Shown in pieces: positions 16,695-25,765 of a stretch of DNA of 64,000 nucleotides. Source of the DNA: Amycolatopsis decaplanina DSM 44594 (GTDB taxonomy: Bacteria > Actinomycetota > Actinomycetes > Mycobacteriales > Pseudonocardiaceae); assembly GCF_000342005.1 (NCBI RefSeq), contig NZ_AOHO01000014.1, positions 105,091 through 169,090 on the forward strand, written 5' to 3'. The notes under the pieces are model-generated. The model did no database searches and had not been told where the DNA came from. It saw nothing but the letters and a program-made list of their open reading frames with translations. Within the stretch, counting starts at the first letter, position 1, and each line of letters begins with the position of its first letter. The translations under genes and the position numbers were made by a program.

Positions 16695-19436
16695 CTAATG
16701 CGCGGCGTCGTTCCAGGACCGTCCGTACCCGACCGAGACCTCCAGCGGCACCGCCAGTTCGTAGGCCGAGCCCATTCCTTGGCGCACCAACGCTTCCAGC
16801 TGCTCGCGCTCGCCGTCGGCGACCTCGAGGACGAGTTCGTCGTGGACCTGCAGCAGCACCCGGCTCTTCAATTTCGCCTCTGTCAGCGCCTTGTGCACAT
16901 TGAGCATGGCGACCTTGATGATGTCGGCCGCGCTGCCCTGGATGGGGGCGTTGAGCGCCATCCGCTCGGCCATTTCGCGGCGCTGACGATTGTCACTGTT
17001 GAGGTCGGGCAGATAACGCCGGCGACCGAAGATCGTTTCGGTGTAACCGACCTTGGCCGCGTCACCCACGACCGAATGGAGGTAATCGCGCACGCCGCCG
17101 AAGCGGGAGAAGTACGCCTCCATCTGTTCTTTGGCTTCCTCGGTCGAGATCCGCAGCTGCTGCGAAAGCCCGTACGCAGAAAGCCCGTACGCCAGGCCGT
17201 ACGACATCGCCTTGACCCGGAACCGAAGTTCCGGCGTGATCTCCTCCGGCGGCAGCGAGAACGCGCGCGACGCCACGAACGTGTGCAGGTCCTCGCCGCT
17301 GTTGAAGGCCTGGATCAAACCTTCGTCCTGCGAGAGATGCGCCATGATCCGCATTTCGATCTGGCTGTAGTCCGCCGTCATCAGCTCGGCGTACCCGTCG
17401 CCGACGACGAACGCGTCGCGGATGCGGCGGCCTTCCTCGGTGCGGATCGGGATGTTCTGCAGGTTCGGGTCGACCGAGGAGAGCCGTCCGGTGGCGGCGA
17501 TCGTCTGCAGCAGAGTGGTGTGGATGCGGCCGTCGTCGGCGACCGACTTGATCAGGCCCTCCACCGTGGTGCGCAGCCTGGTCGCGTCCCGGTGCTCCAG
17601 CAGATGCTGCAGGAACGGGTGCTCGGTCTTCTCGAACAGGCTCTGCAGCGCCTCGGCGTCGGTGGTGTAGCCGGTCTTGGTGCGTTTGGTCTTCGGCATG
17701 CCGAGCTCGTCGAACAGGATGACCTGCAGCTGCTTCGGCGAACCGAGGTTGACCTGCTTGCCGATGACCGCGTACGCCTCCTCCGCGGCCTGTGTCACCC
17801 GGCTGAGGTAATGCGCTTCCAGGTTGGTCAAGTGCTCGATGTCGACCGCGATGCCCGCCGCTTCGAGTCCGGTGATCACCTGCAGCAACGGCAGCTCGAG
17901 CTCGGCGAGCAGCTGCGCGCCGCCCAGTTCTTCGAGCTCCTTGGTCAGCGCGCCCGCGAGTTCGGCGACCGCGCGGGCCTTGACCAGCTCGGCCTGGATC
18001 TCCTTCAGCTCCATGTCCTCGGCGCCACCGTCGAGGAGCGAAAGCTGCCCGTCCCCGGTGTCGGCCTCGGAACGCAGCTCGCGGTGCAGGTACCGCAGGG
18101 CGAGGTCGTCGAGCTCGAAGGTGCGCTGCCCCGGGCGGACCAGGTACGCGGCGAGCGCGGTGTCCATGACGAGCCCGGCGAACGTCCAGCCGCGTGCCCG
18201 GACGGCGTGCAGCGGGATCTTCAGCTCGTGGCCGATCTTCTGGATCTTCTCATCGGCGAGCCAGGCCGTGAGCGCCTTGTCGTCCTCGGCGTCCATCGTG
18301 GTGACGTCGACATACGCGCCTTCGCCGTCCGCGGCGGCGAACGTGATGGCCTTCAGGTCGGAGCGGACCGAAGCCCCGGTGGTGCGGAACGCCAGGCCGA
18401 CCGGCTTGTCCCGGCCGGTGTGCGCGGACAGCCATTCGGGAAGCGCGCCCGGCGCGAGCTTCGAACCGCTGACCTCGAAACCCTCCTCGGCCTCGGGCTC
18501 GGCGCTCTGCAGGGTGGCGAAGAGACGGTCTCGCAGGACACGGAACTCGAGTTCGTCGAACAGCGCGTGGACGGCCTCGCGGTCCCAGGGACGCAGCTCG
18601 AGCATTGTCGGGCCGAGCTCCAGCTCGACGTCGCGGATCAGCTCGGTGAGCTGACGGTTCAGCATGACCGCGCCGAGGTGCTCGCGCAGCGCGTCGCCGA
18701 CCTTGCCCTTGACCTCGTCGACCCTGTCGATCAGCTCGTTGAAGGAACCGAACTGCCTGATCCACTTCGCGGCCGTCTTCTCACCGACCCCCGGGATGCT
18801 GGGCAGGTTGTCCGAGGGGTCGCCACGCAGCGCGGCGAAGTCCGGGTACTGCGCCGGGGTGAGGCCGTACTTCTCCTCGACCGCCTCCGGGGTGAACCGG
18901 GTCATCTCCGACACGCCGCGCTTCGGGTACAGCACGGTGACCTGGTCGGTTACCAGCTGGAGCGCGTCGCGGTCACCCGTACAGATGAGGACGTCGAAGC
19001 CTTCGGCGGTCGCCTGTGTCGTGAGCGTGGCGATGATGTCGTCGGCTTCGTAGTTCTCCTTGGTCAGCGCCGGGATGCCGAGGACCTTCAGCACGTCCTC
19101 GACCAGCCCTACCTGGCCTTTGAACTCATCCGGGGTGCTGCTGCGGTTGGCCTTGTAGTCCGCGAACGTCTCCGAACGGAACGTCTTGCGGGAGAGGTCG
19201 AACGCCACCGCGAGGTGGGTCGGCGCCTCGTCGCGCAGCAGGTTGATGAGCATCGAGGTGAACCCGAAGACCGCGTTCGTCGTCTGCCCGGTCTTCGTCT
19301 TGAAGTTCTCCGCGGGTAACGCGAAGAAGGCGCGATACGCCATCGAATGGCCGTCGATCAGCAGCAGTTTGGGCCGCTCGGCCTGTGCGGTGGCGGGTGT
19401 GGCGTTGGCAACGGTCGTGTTCTCACTCGGGCTCAC
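16695..19436 (-). CDS. polA: DNA polymerase I
   Basis: The 913-residue enzyme fills gaps and removes RNA primers in repair and replication. The 5'-nuclease domain spans ~20-310 (LLLIDGHSMAYRAFFALP, AVAFDLSRKTFRSE, CTGDRDALQL). The 3'-5' exonuclease-like domain (~330-510) lacks the acidic DEDD residues: for example GHELKIPLHAV stands where a catalytic Asp is expected. The polymerase domain has motif A (DYSQIEMR), motif B (VKAMSYGLAYGLSAYGL) and motif C (QVHDEL). Loss of proofreading is normal in actinobacterial PolA. It is divergent from the thioesterase gene at 19499. Confidence 0.97.
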   Translation of the reverse strand: MSPSENTTVANATPATAQAERPKLLLIDGHSMAYRAFFALPAENFKTKTGQTTNAVFGFTSMLINLLRDEAPTHLAVAFDLSRKTFRSETFADYKANRSSTPDEFKGQVGLVEDVLKVLGIPALTKENYEADDIIATLTTQATAEGFDVLICTGDRDALQLVTDQVTVLYPKRGVSEMTRFTPEAVEEKYGLTPAQYPDFAALRGDPSDNLPSIPGVGEKTAAKWIRQFGSFNELIDRVDEVKGKVGDALREHLGAVMLNRQLTELIRDVELELGPTMLELRPWDREAVHALFDELEFRVLRDRLFATLQSAEPEAEEGFEVSGSKLAPGALPEWLSAHTGRDKPVGLAFRTTGASVRSDLKAITFAAADGEGAYVDVTTMDAEDDKALTAWLADEKIQKIGHELKIPLHAVRARGWTFAGLVMDTALAAYLVRPGQRTFELDDLALRYLHRELRSEADTGDGQLSLLDGGAEDMELKEIQAELVKARAVAELAGALTKELEELGGAQLLAELELPLLQVITGLEAAGIAVDIEHLTNLEAHYLSRVTQAAEEAYAVIGKQVNLGSPKQLQVILFDELGMPKTKRTKTGYTTDAEALQSLFEKTEHPFLQHLLEHRDATRLRTTVEGLIKSVADDGRIHTTLLQTIAATGRLSSVDPNLQNIPIRTEEGRRIRDAFVVGDGYAELMTADYSQIEMRIMAHLSQDEGLIQAFNSGEDLHTFVASRAFSLPPEEITPELRFRVKAMSYGLAYGLSAYGLSQQLRISTEEAKEQMEAYFSRFGGVRDYLHSVVGDAAKVGYTETIFGRRRYLPDLNSDNRQRREMAERMALNAPIQGSAADIIKVAMLNVHKALTEAKLKSRVLLQVHDELVLEVADGEREQLEALVRQGMGSAYELAVPLEVSVGYGRSWNDAAH

Positions 19437-19498
19437 AGGACCGAGTCTAGGGTGAGGGTCTGACAGTCCTACCTGTCGTGTCTGTTAAGGAGCGTTGC

Positions 19499-19927
19499 GT
19501 GACCGAACAAGCCCTCGAACCCTTCGCCGGGATTGATCCGGCCTTCGCCGGCCAGCAGCTCAACGACAAGCTCGGGCTCGAGATCAGCGAATTCGGTCCC
19601 GAACGCGTCGTGGGCAGCATCCCGGTAGAGGGCAACCTCCAGCCCTACGGCCTCCTCCACGGCGGAGCGAACGCCGTCGTCGCCGAGGCGCTCGGCTCGC
19701 TGGTCTGCGCGCTCAACGCCGGCACCGACAAGGCGACGATGGGCCTCGAACTGTCGTGCACCCACCACCGGGCGGTCCGGTCCGGGCGGGTGACCGGTGT
19801 CGCGACGCCGGTGCACGTCGGGCGCGGGACCGTCTCCGCCGAGATCGTGCTGACCGACGACCAGGGACGCCGGTCGTGCACGGCGCGGCTGACCTGCGTG
19901 GTGCGGGAACGGCCGCCGGGCGCCTGA
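19499..19927 (+). CDS. Hotdog-fold thioesterase (PaaI family)
   Basis: The 142-residue protein starts at GTG 19499, six bases after AAGGAG; an upstream in-frame start at 19478 lacks such a site. The hotdog core contains GNLQPYGLLHGGANAVVAEALGS, with the HGG active-site loop of PaaI-type acyl-CoA thioesterases, and GLELSCTHHRAVRSG. It probably hydrolyses an aromatic or small acyl-CoA. It is divergent from polA. Confidence 0.88.
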   Translation: MTEQALEPFAGIDPAFAGQQLNDKLGLEISEFGPERVVGSIPVEGNLQPYGLLHGGANAVVAEALGSLVCALNAGTDKATMGLELSCTHHRAVRSGRVTGVATPVHVGRGTVSAEIVLTDDQGRRSCTARLTCVVRERPPGA

Positions 19928-19946
19928 GCTCCTGGCTCTGCTGAAT

Positions 19947-20000
19947 GTCCGTGAAGGCCCCCTTCACCACCTTGAGGGTAGGGAAGGAGGCCTTCACGTA
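19947..20000. repeat. GTGAAGGCC-type hairpin between thioesterase and LysR genes
   Basis: GTGAAGGCCCCCTTC near the left end pairs with GAAGGAGGCCTTCAC at the right end with one mismatch. It lies 20 bases after the thioesterase stop and ends 11 bases before the LysR start, so it can terminate the first gene and must overlap the second gene's leader. It shares its core with the repeats at 27323, 45622 and 32429. Confidence 0.65.
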
Positions 20001-20011
20001 CTTTTGAGGGC

Positions 20012-20971
20012 GTGGATCTCGACACGGCTCAGGTGCGCGCGTTCGTCGCCACGGCCGACCACGGCCATTTCGGTCGCGCGGCAGAATCCTTGTTCCTCAC
20101 CCAGCAAGCGCTGTCGAAGCGGATCCGGAAGCTCGAGGACGCCCTGTCCGTCCAGCTCTTCCGGCGCACCAACCGGTCCGTCGAGCTGACCGCCGACGGC
20201 GACCGGTTCCTCCCGCACGCGCGCGAGCTGATCCGCGCGGCGGACGCCGCCGTCGCCGCTATGGGGCTGCAGGACCGTCCGCCCCGCCTCGACATCATCG
20301 ACCCGCGCCTCTCCCCCATGTACATGCTGCGGCGCATCGCGCGGCGGGATACCGCGCAGGTAGTCGAACGCGTCGCGGGCCGCGGGCTGGCCAATGCCCT
20401 CGACCCGCTGGTCCGCGGCGAGATCGACCTCGCTTTCGGCCGCGTCGCGGACCTCGGCCGCGAAGTGCCCGTAGAACTCGATCATCGGCTCGTCCGGCTC
20501 GAACCGCTCGTCGCCCTGCTCGCCCCGGAACACCCGCTGGCGGGCAACGATGTCCTGAAATTGTCCGATCTCCGGAGCGAGGGCATCTGGATTCCGCAAT
20601 TGGGCGGCCCGGTCGAATGGCTTTCTTATTTGCAACGCCTATGCAAAGAATTCGACGTCCCGATCGACGACTCCGGCGTCAGCTACGACCTCCGGCACAC
20701 ACTGGAACAGACCCGCTACGGGAAGCAGCGGGTCACGCTCGCCGGCGCCGACATGGACCTCGCCTCCGACCTCAATCTGCGAGTCCTGCCCTTCGAGCCG
20801 TCGCCACTGTTCCCGTGGTCGGTGGTGTGGCGGCGCGGCGAAGGCCCGGCCCTGCGGCGCCTGCTGGCGCTCGCGGGCCGGACCAGCCACGAAGAAGGTT
20901 GGTGCGCCTACGATCCCGACCGGTCCTGGCTGCCGGACGACGACCTCAGACAGCTAGGCCGTATCCGGTGA
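20012..20971 (+). CDS. LysR family transcriptional regulator
   Basis: The 319-residue protein begins MDLDTAQVRAFVATADHGHFGRAAESLFLTQ (in parts), the classic LysR winged helix-turn-helix with SKRIRKLED. A C-terminal type 2 periplasmic-binding-like effector domain follows. The GTG start at 20012 has a weak ribosome-binding site and sits right behind a hairpin. The last residues LGRIR and the stop are encoded by a 21-base segment repeated in inverted form at the end of the convergent hydrolase gene. Its targets are unknown. Confidence 0.88.
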   Translation: MDLDTAQVRAFVATADHGHFGRAAESLFLTQQALSKRIRKLEDALSVQLFRRTNRSVELTADGDRFLPHARELIRAADAAVAAMGLQDRPPRLDIIDPRLSPMYMLRRIARRDTAQVVERVAGRGLANALDPLVRGEIDLAFGRVADLGREVPVELDHRLVRLEPLVALLAPEHPLAGNDVLKLSDLRSEGIWIPQLGGPVEWLSYLQRLCKEFDVPIDDSGVSYDLRHTLEQTRYGKQRVTLAGADMDLASDLNLRVLPFEPSPLFPWSVVWRRGEGPALRRLLALAGRTSHEEGWCAYDPDRSWLPDDDLRQLGRIR

Positions 20972-21121
20972 GTCTGTTCGATGGGCTTCGTGATCCAGGT
21001 GGTTCCTGGCGGTGCGGGCGGATCGGCCTCGTACCGGGTCGTACTCGGCCGCGTCCGCCCGTGCTGTCAGGGATCACCTGGGCGCGAAGACCGCGAACAT
21101 GACTTACCGGATACGGCCTAG
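20954..21121. repeat. Inverted repeat covering the ends of two convergent genes
   Basis: The 21-base arms at 20954-20974 and 21101-21121 are reverse complements with one mismatch. Each arm encodes the C-terminal LGRIR and stop of its gene. The 126 bases between also fold (GCGGGCGGA with TCCGCCCGT). It may act as a bidirectional terminator. Confidence 0.75.
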
Positions 21122-21922
21122 GTGCCGGGCGAACCAGCGCGTGAGCTCGGCGTCGACCAGCTTCGCGTGTTCGGTCTGCGGAGCGGGTTCGAGGCCGGGC
21201 GCCTCGGCGAATTCGTGCGCCATCCCCGGGATGGTGACGAGTTCGGATCGCCGCTCCCCCAGTGCCTTGTGCAGGGCTTCGGCCGGTTCGGTGATCGAGA
21301 CGTCGTCCTCCTCACCGATGACGAGCAGGACCGGCGCGGTCAGTTCCTCCGCCCGCCGCACGTAGTCGTATTCGTCCGCGACCGCGCGGGACCGGTCCGA
21401 CCAGTGGTAGGTGACGTCGTAGACCCGCTCGTTCGCCGCGATCACCGGCGCCAGCTGGGTCACCGGGTTCACCAGCGCGGCCGCCGCCACGGGAATCTCG
21501 GCGTGGGTCAGCATCTGCAACGCGACCCCGCCGCCCTGCGAACCGCCGACGAGCCCGACCGGACCGTCCTCAATGGACAAGCGGGAGCGCAGTTCCGCCA
21601 CCGCGGCCGGGAACTCCGCCTCGACCTGCTTGGTGAGCGGTTCGACGACGTTGAGCACGTTGTCCTCGCTCGCGAGGCGGAAGAAGCCCTCGAAACCGCC
21701 TTCGGGGAACCGTTTCCCGGTCAGCGGCAACCCGAGGTGCACCCGCCAGGCGTGCAGTTCCCGCATCGGCAGCGCCGCCGCCATGGCGGCTTCGCTGAAG
21801 GGCGCGCCCAGCAGATGCCAGGTCAGCACCAGCGGCGCCGGCCGCTTCCCGTCCGACGGCGGCAACGCCACGAACGGGACTCCCGCCGCCACGCCTTCGA
21901 TCGCTTCGACGCTCATCGTCAT
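21104..21922 (-). CDS. Alpha/beta hydrolase
   Basis: The 272-residue enzyme has the nucleophile elbow GGSQGG (Ser near residue 129), an acidic loop LVIGEEDDVS and the catalytic His in GMAHEF. This is a complete Ser-Asp-His triad of the dienelactone hydrolase/prolyl-oligopeptidase-like group. The N-terminus (APLVLTWHLLGAPFSEAAM) resembles small esterases. It is convergent with the LysR gene and alone on its strand. The substrate is unknown. Confidence 0.82.
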   Translation of the reverse strand: MTMSVEAIEGVAAGVPFVALPPSDGKRPAPLVLTWHLLGAPFSEAAMAAALPMRELHAWRVHLGLPLTGKRFPEGGFEGFFRLASEDNVLNVVEPLTKQVEAEFPAAVAELRSRLSIEDGPVGLVGGSQGGGVALQMLTHAEIPVAAAALVNPVTQLAPVIAANERVYDVTYHWSDRSRAVADEYDYVRRAEELTAPVLLVIGEEDDVSITEPAEALHKALGERRSELVTIPGMAHEFAEAPGLEPAPQTEHAKLVDAELTRWFARHLGRIR

Positions 21923-22379
21923 GTCTCTCCCAGGTCCTTGTTTCGGCTCTGGGAACAGCTAATCGCGAGGTCAGGGCCGAGATCCAACAGCCGTTCGGAC
22001 CGCGACGACAACCATCGGTTGTCATGATGCGAAAGGCAGAGTGGGCACGGTGAGTGCCCTTTGGGGCAGCACCGCTACGACGAACGGACGCTCTCGATGA
22101 CGGGGAGAAAGCGCAAGATACTCAGCCGAAACATGATCATTACCCACCGGCATGATCGAAGTGGTAGCGGTGAATCCCCAGCGTGACCAGCGAAGACTCG
22201 CCAACCGGCAACATTCGCCTTTTCGTGCAATTCGTTCTGGTTTCGACCGTCACGATGTGGACACAGAGTGATGGGCGTCTGTCCAGATCATGGCGGAGGG
22301 GGATATCTTCCTGCCCTAACCTAGCCCCTGTGTCGGGGGCAACGCCTACCGGCGGCTGGTTGGTCATGGGAGGTAGTCG
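21923..22379. promoter_or_regulatory. Intergenic region upstream of livK
   Basis: This 457-base divergent spacer separates the hydrolase gene from livK. No convincing gene is visible. It holds a small hairpin (GGGCAC at 22043 with GTGCCC at 22054), a possible livK -10 (TAACCT, 22317-22322) and the livK ribosome-binding site GGGAGG at 22369-22374. Much of it is less GC-rich than coding DNA, as expected for a control region. Confidence 0.4.
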
Positions 22380-23543
22380 GTGTCAGGAGTGCGTTTTGGA
22401 CGGGTTTTCGCCGTCGCGGCGGCTGCGTCGCTGGCGCTGGCGGGCTGTGCAGGCGGCAGCAGCTCGTCCGGCAGCGGTGACAGCAGCACGCTGAAGATCG
22501 GGTTCATGGGTGACCTCACCGGTGAGAACTCCGGGATCGTGATCCCGCCCCGCAACGGTGCCAAGCTCGCTATCGACGAGTACAACAAGACGAACCCGGC
22601 GACGAAGCTGGAACTCAAGGAATACGACAGCCAGGGCAAGCCCGAGCAGGCCACGTCGCTGATCGCGACCGCCGTCGGCCAGGACAAGATCAGCGCCCTG
22701 ATCGGCCCGGCGTTCTCCGGTGAGTCGAAGGCCATCGGCGGTCAGCTGGAACAGAACAAGATCCCGAGTGTCTCGCCGTCGGCGACGAACCCGGGTCTCG
22801 CCTCGAACGGCTGGAAGTACTGGCACCGTGTCGTCGCGAACGACAACGACCAGGGCCCGGCCATCGCCAACTTCTTGATCACGGCGAAGTCGCCGAAGAA
22901 GGCCTACGTCATCTCGGACGACCAGGAGTACAGCGTCGGCCTGGCGGACGCCTTCGAGAAGACCTTCAAGGAGAAGAACGTCCCGACCGAGCGCGACAAG
23001 TTCGCCAAAGACGCGTCGGACTACTCCTCGACCGTGCAGAAGGTCAAGGCCGCCAACCCGGACGTCATCGCCTTCGGTGGCTACTACGCCCAGGGTGGCC
23101 GTCTGCTCAAGCAGCTGCGTGACGGCGGCGTCACCGCCACCTTCGCGACCGGTGACGGTTCGCTCGACGCCCAGCTGGTCAGCGGCGCGGGTGCCGCGGC
23201 CGCCGAGAAGGCCGTCATCGGCTGCCCCTGCAACATCAAGGACGCCGGTTCCGCCGACGAGTTCGTGACCAAGTACAAGGCCGCGTACAACATCGACCCG
23301 GCGATCTACTCGACCGAGGGTTACGACGCCGCGACCGCCATCATCAACGCGGTCAAGGCCGGTAACACCACTCCGGAGAAGATCAACGAGTTCCTCAAGA
23401 CCGTCGACTTCAAGGGTGCCTCGAAGCAGATCAAGTTCAAGGAAAACGGTGAGCCGCAGACGAACGCGATTTACGTCTACCAGGTCACCGGTGGCGTCAT
23501 CAAGAACCTCGGCGCCTCGACCGAAGCCAAGCTCAACGGCTGA
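22380..23543 (+). CDS. livK: Branched-chain amino-acid ABC transporter substrate-binding lipoprotein
   Basis: The 387-residue protein starts at GTG 22380, six bases after GGGAGG. It has a lipoprotein signal ending LALAGC, so the mature protein is anchored outside the membrane. The body is a type 1 periplasmic-binding fold: LKIGFMGDLTGENSG, LIGPAFSGESKAIGG, SVSPSATNPGLA, YVISDDQEYSVGLADAF. It captures Leu/Ile/Val or related ligands for the LivHMGF membrane complex encoded downstream. A hairpin after the gene probably lets it be made in excess over the membrane parts. Confidence 0.92.
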   Translation: MSGVRFGRVFAVAAAASLALAGCAGGSSSSGSGDSSTLKIGFMGDLTGENSGIVIPPRNGAKLAIDEYNKTNPATKLELKEYDSQGKPEQATSLIATAVGQDKISALIGPAFSGESKAIGGQLEQNKIPSVSPSATNPGLASNGWKYWHRVVANDNDQGPAIANFLITAKSPKKAYVISDDQEYSVGLADAFEKTFKEKNVPTERDKFAKDASDYSSTVQKVKAANPDVIAFGGYYAQGGRLLKQLRDGGVTATFATGDGSLDAQLVSGAGAAAAEKAVIGCPCNIKDAGSADEFVTKYKAAYNIDPAIYSTEGYDAATAIINAVKAGNTTPEKINEFLKTVDFKGASKQIKFKENGEPQTNAIYVYQVTGGVIKNLGASTEAKLNG

Positions 23544-23566
23544 CGGAGCAGGTAGGAAAAGCTAAC

Positions 23567-23609
23567 GGAAGCGGGGGCGCTGCTGTGCGGGCACGGCACC
23601 CCCGCTTCC
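23567..23609 (+). terminator. Hairpin between livK and livH
   Basis: GGAAGCGGGGG (23567-23577) pairs perfectly with CCCCCGCTTCC (23599-23609). Hairpins at this point in liv-type operons commonly stabilise or partly terminate the binding-protein message, giving more LivK than permease. Confidence 0.7.
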
Positions 23610-23658
23610 CGTAAATATGGCGAAAAATCCTCGCCCCGTCCCGTAAGGCATCCACGTC

Positions 23659-24630
23659 ATGCTTCAAGATCTGCAAGCCCAGTTCCTCGGTAGCACCATC
23701 GGCGGACTGGTCGCCGGAAGCATCTACGCCCTCATCGCCCTCGGCTACACAATGGTCTACGGCGTGCTCCGGCTCATCAACTTCGCACATTCCGAGATCT
23801 TCATGATCGGGACGGTCACGTCCCTGTTCGTCCTCATCACCATCGCGGGCGGCACCGCCCCGATCACGCTCGGCGTGTTCGGGATGATCGCCGTACTGCT
23901 GCTGATCATCATCGCCTCGGCCGCCGTGTCCGGCGGTGCGGCGGTCCTGCTGGAGCAAGTGGCGTACCGGCCGCTCCGCAAGAAGGGCGCGACGCGCCTG
24001 GCCGCCCTGATCTCCGCCATCGGCGCCTCGCTGTTCCTGCAGGAGCTGTTCGGCCTCGAGATCATCGAATGGATCACCGGCAAGTCCGGCCGCGTGCAAC
24101 AGAACGCGCCGCGGTTCATCCCGCACGAGGAACTGTTCCACATCGGCAACGGCGTGGTCCGCACCGATCACGTGTTCGTCGTCGTCGGCGCCGTGATCAT
24201 GATGATCGCCCTCGACCAGCTGGTCAGCCGCACCCGCATCGGCCGCGGAATCCGTGCCACCGCACAGGATCCCGAAGCCGCCGTGCTGATGGGTGTCAGC
24301 ATCGACAAGATCGTGCGCCTCACCTTCCTGCTCGGTGGCGCGATGGCCGGTGTCGCCGCCGCGCTGTACGTCATGGAGTACGAGAACACCGACTATCGCA
24401 TCGGTTTCCTCCTCGGCATCAAGGCGTTCACCGCAGCGGTGCTCGGCGGTATCGGCAACCTGCGCGGGGCGCTGCTCGGTGGCATCGTGCTCGGCCTGGT
24501 GGAGAACTGGAGTTCCATCTTCTTCGGTTCACAATGGAAGGACGTCACCGCCTTCGTGGTACTGGTGCTGGTCCTGATGTTCCGTCCCACCGGCATCCTC
24601 GGTGAATCGCTGCAGCGGGCACGCGCATGA
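23659..24630 (+). CDS. livH: Branched-chain amino-acid ABC permease LivH
   Basis: The 323-residue integral membrane protein starts at ATG 23659 (MLQDLQAQFLGSTIGG). It shows the LivH signature AGSIYALIALGYTMVYGVLRLINFAHSE (read in parts) and about eight membrane segments. The cytoplasmic loop RTRIGRGIRATAQDPEAAVLMGV is the expected contact for the LivG/LivF ATPases. It pairs with LivM to form the translocation channel. Its stop overlaps an ATG (24627) that appears to be the original livM start. Confidence 0.93.
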   Translation: MLQDLQAQFLGSTIGGLVAGSIYALIALGYTMVYGVLRLINFAHSEIFMIGTVTSLFVLITIAGGTAPITLGVFGMIAVLLLIIIASAAVSGGAAVLLEQVAYRPLRKKGATRLAALISAIGASLFLQELFGLEIIEWITGKSGRVQQNAPRFIPHEELFHIGNGVVRTDHVFVVVGAVIMMIALDQLVSRTRIGRGIRATAQDPEAAVLMGVSIDKIVRLTFLLGGAMAGVAAALYVMEYENTDYRIGFLLGIKAFTAAVLGGIGNLRGALLGGIVLGLVENWSSIFFGSQWKDVTAFVVLVLVLMFRPTGILGESLQRARA

Positions 24631-24751
24631 AGGGCAACGAAGAAGTGGCTGAAAGTCCTCAGAGAACGGAAAGCCCGCGCGCGCCGGGTTCCACCCGATC
24701 GACGGTCTGCGGGATTGGTGGGCCGATGCTCCGCATTGGCAGCGTTATGGC

Positions 24752-25765
24752 GTGTACCTCGCCCTGATCATCGGGGCGCTGATCCTGCCGGCGCCCGCCA
24801 TCGGTTCGTTCATGTCCCCGGACGCGGACTGGACCACCGTCCTGATCTTCCCGGTCGGGACGTACATCCTGCTGGCGATCGGCCTGAACATCGTCGTCGG
24901 TCACGCGGGCATGCTCGACCTCGGTTTCGTCGCGTTCTTCGCGATCGGCGCCTACACCCTCGCCGTGATGGGTACCAAATACGGCTGGGGTTTCTGGGGA
25001 TGCCTCGTACTCGGCATCTTCCTGGCGGCGATGTCGGGGGTGATCCTCGGTGCTCCGACGCTCCGGCTACGCGGTGACTATCTGGCCATCGTGACGCTCG
25101 GCTTCGGTGAGATCGTCCGTATCACCGCGACGAACACCGACGGCATCGGCGGTGCTCGCGGTATCACCAACGTCCCGCACCCGGAGCCCATGTTCGGGAC
25201 CGAGTTCCTGCTCGACCCGGCGCCGTACTACTACCTGATCCTGGCGGCGATCGTGATCGCGATCGTCTTCTCGGTGCGACTGCACAAGAGTCGTGTCGGC
25301 CGGGCGTGGGCGGCGATCCGCGAAGACGAGGACGCCGCCGAGCTGATGGGTGTCCCGACGTTCAAGTTCAAGCTGCTGGCGTTCGCCATCGGCGCCATGC
25401 TCGGCGGTATGGCCGGTGTGGTCTACGCCAGCAAGGCCGTCTTCATCGAGCCGAACAACTTCCCGTTCATCCTGTCCGCGACCATCCTCGCGGCCGTGGT
25501 GCTCGGTGGTGCGGGCAACCTGCCCGGCGTCATCCTCGGCGCCTTCCTGGTCGCCTGGCTGCCGGAGCGGTTCCGGTTCCTGTCCGAGTACCGCATCCTG
25601 ATCTTCGGTGGCGTGCTGGTGCTGATGATGGCGCTGCGGCCGGAGGGTCTGCTGCCGTCGCGGCAGCGCAAGGCGGAACTACGAGAAGGAACGGGCGGGA
25701 TGGGTGCCATGGGTGCCGAAGTCGCGGGTCCGGATTCCGAGGCTTCGGCGGAGGTGACGAAATGA
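24752..25765 (+). CDS. livM: Branched-chain amino-acid ABC permease LivM (5' end probably frameshifted)
   Basis: The largest frame with a usable start begins at GTG 24752 and gives 337 residues opening directly in the first membrane helix. Coding-like sequence continues upstream in the same frame (GLRDWWADAPHWQRYGVYL) with no ATG, GTG or TTG before a stop at 24650. An ATG at 24627, overlapping the livH stop, opens a second frame (MKGNEEVAESPQRTES) that would join if one base were restored near the GGG at 24686-24688. The body is normal LivM: GLNIVVGHAGMLDLGFVAFF and the loop RVGRAWAAIREDEDAAELMG. Confidence 0.85.
   Translation: MYLALIIGALILPAPAIGSFMSPDADWTTVLIFPVGTYILLAIGLNIVVGHAGMLDLGFVAFFAIGAYTLAVMGTKYGWGFWGCLVLGIFLAAMSGVILGAPTLRLRGDYLAIVTLGFGEIVRITATNTDGIGGARGITNVPHPEPMFGTEFLLDPAPYYYLILAAIVIAIVFSVRLHKSRVGRAWAAIREDEDAAELMGVPTFKFKLLAFAIGAMLGGMAGVVYASKAVFIEPNNFPFILSATILAAVVLGGAGNLPGVILGAFLVAWLPERFRFLSEYRILIFGGVLVLMMALRPEGLLPSRQRKAELREGTGGMGAMGAEVAGPDSEASAEVTK

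Noticed and set aside
16650..19319. 889-codon open frame antisense to polA
   Set aside because: polA is unmistakable on the other strand, and the antisense product is a repetitive Leu/Asp/Arg/Val sequence.
22183..22494. 103-codon frame upstream of and overlapping livK
   Set aside because: Low-complexity Arg/Ala ending, no ribosome-binding site, and it overlaps the livK signal sequence out of frame.
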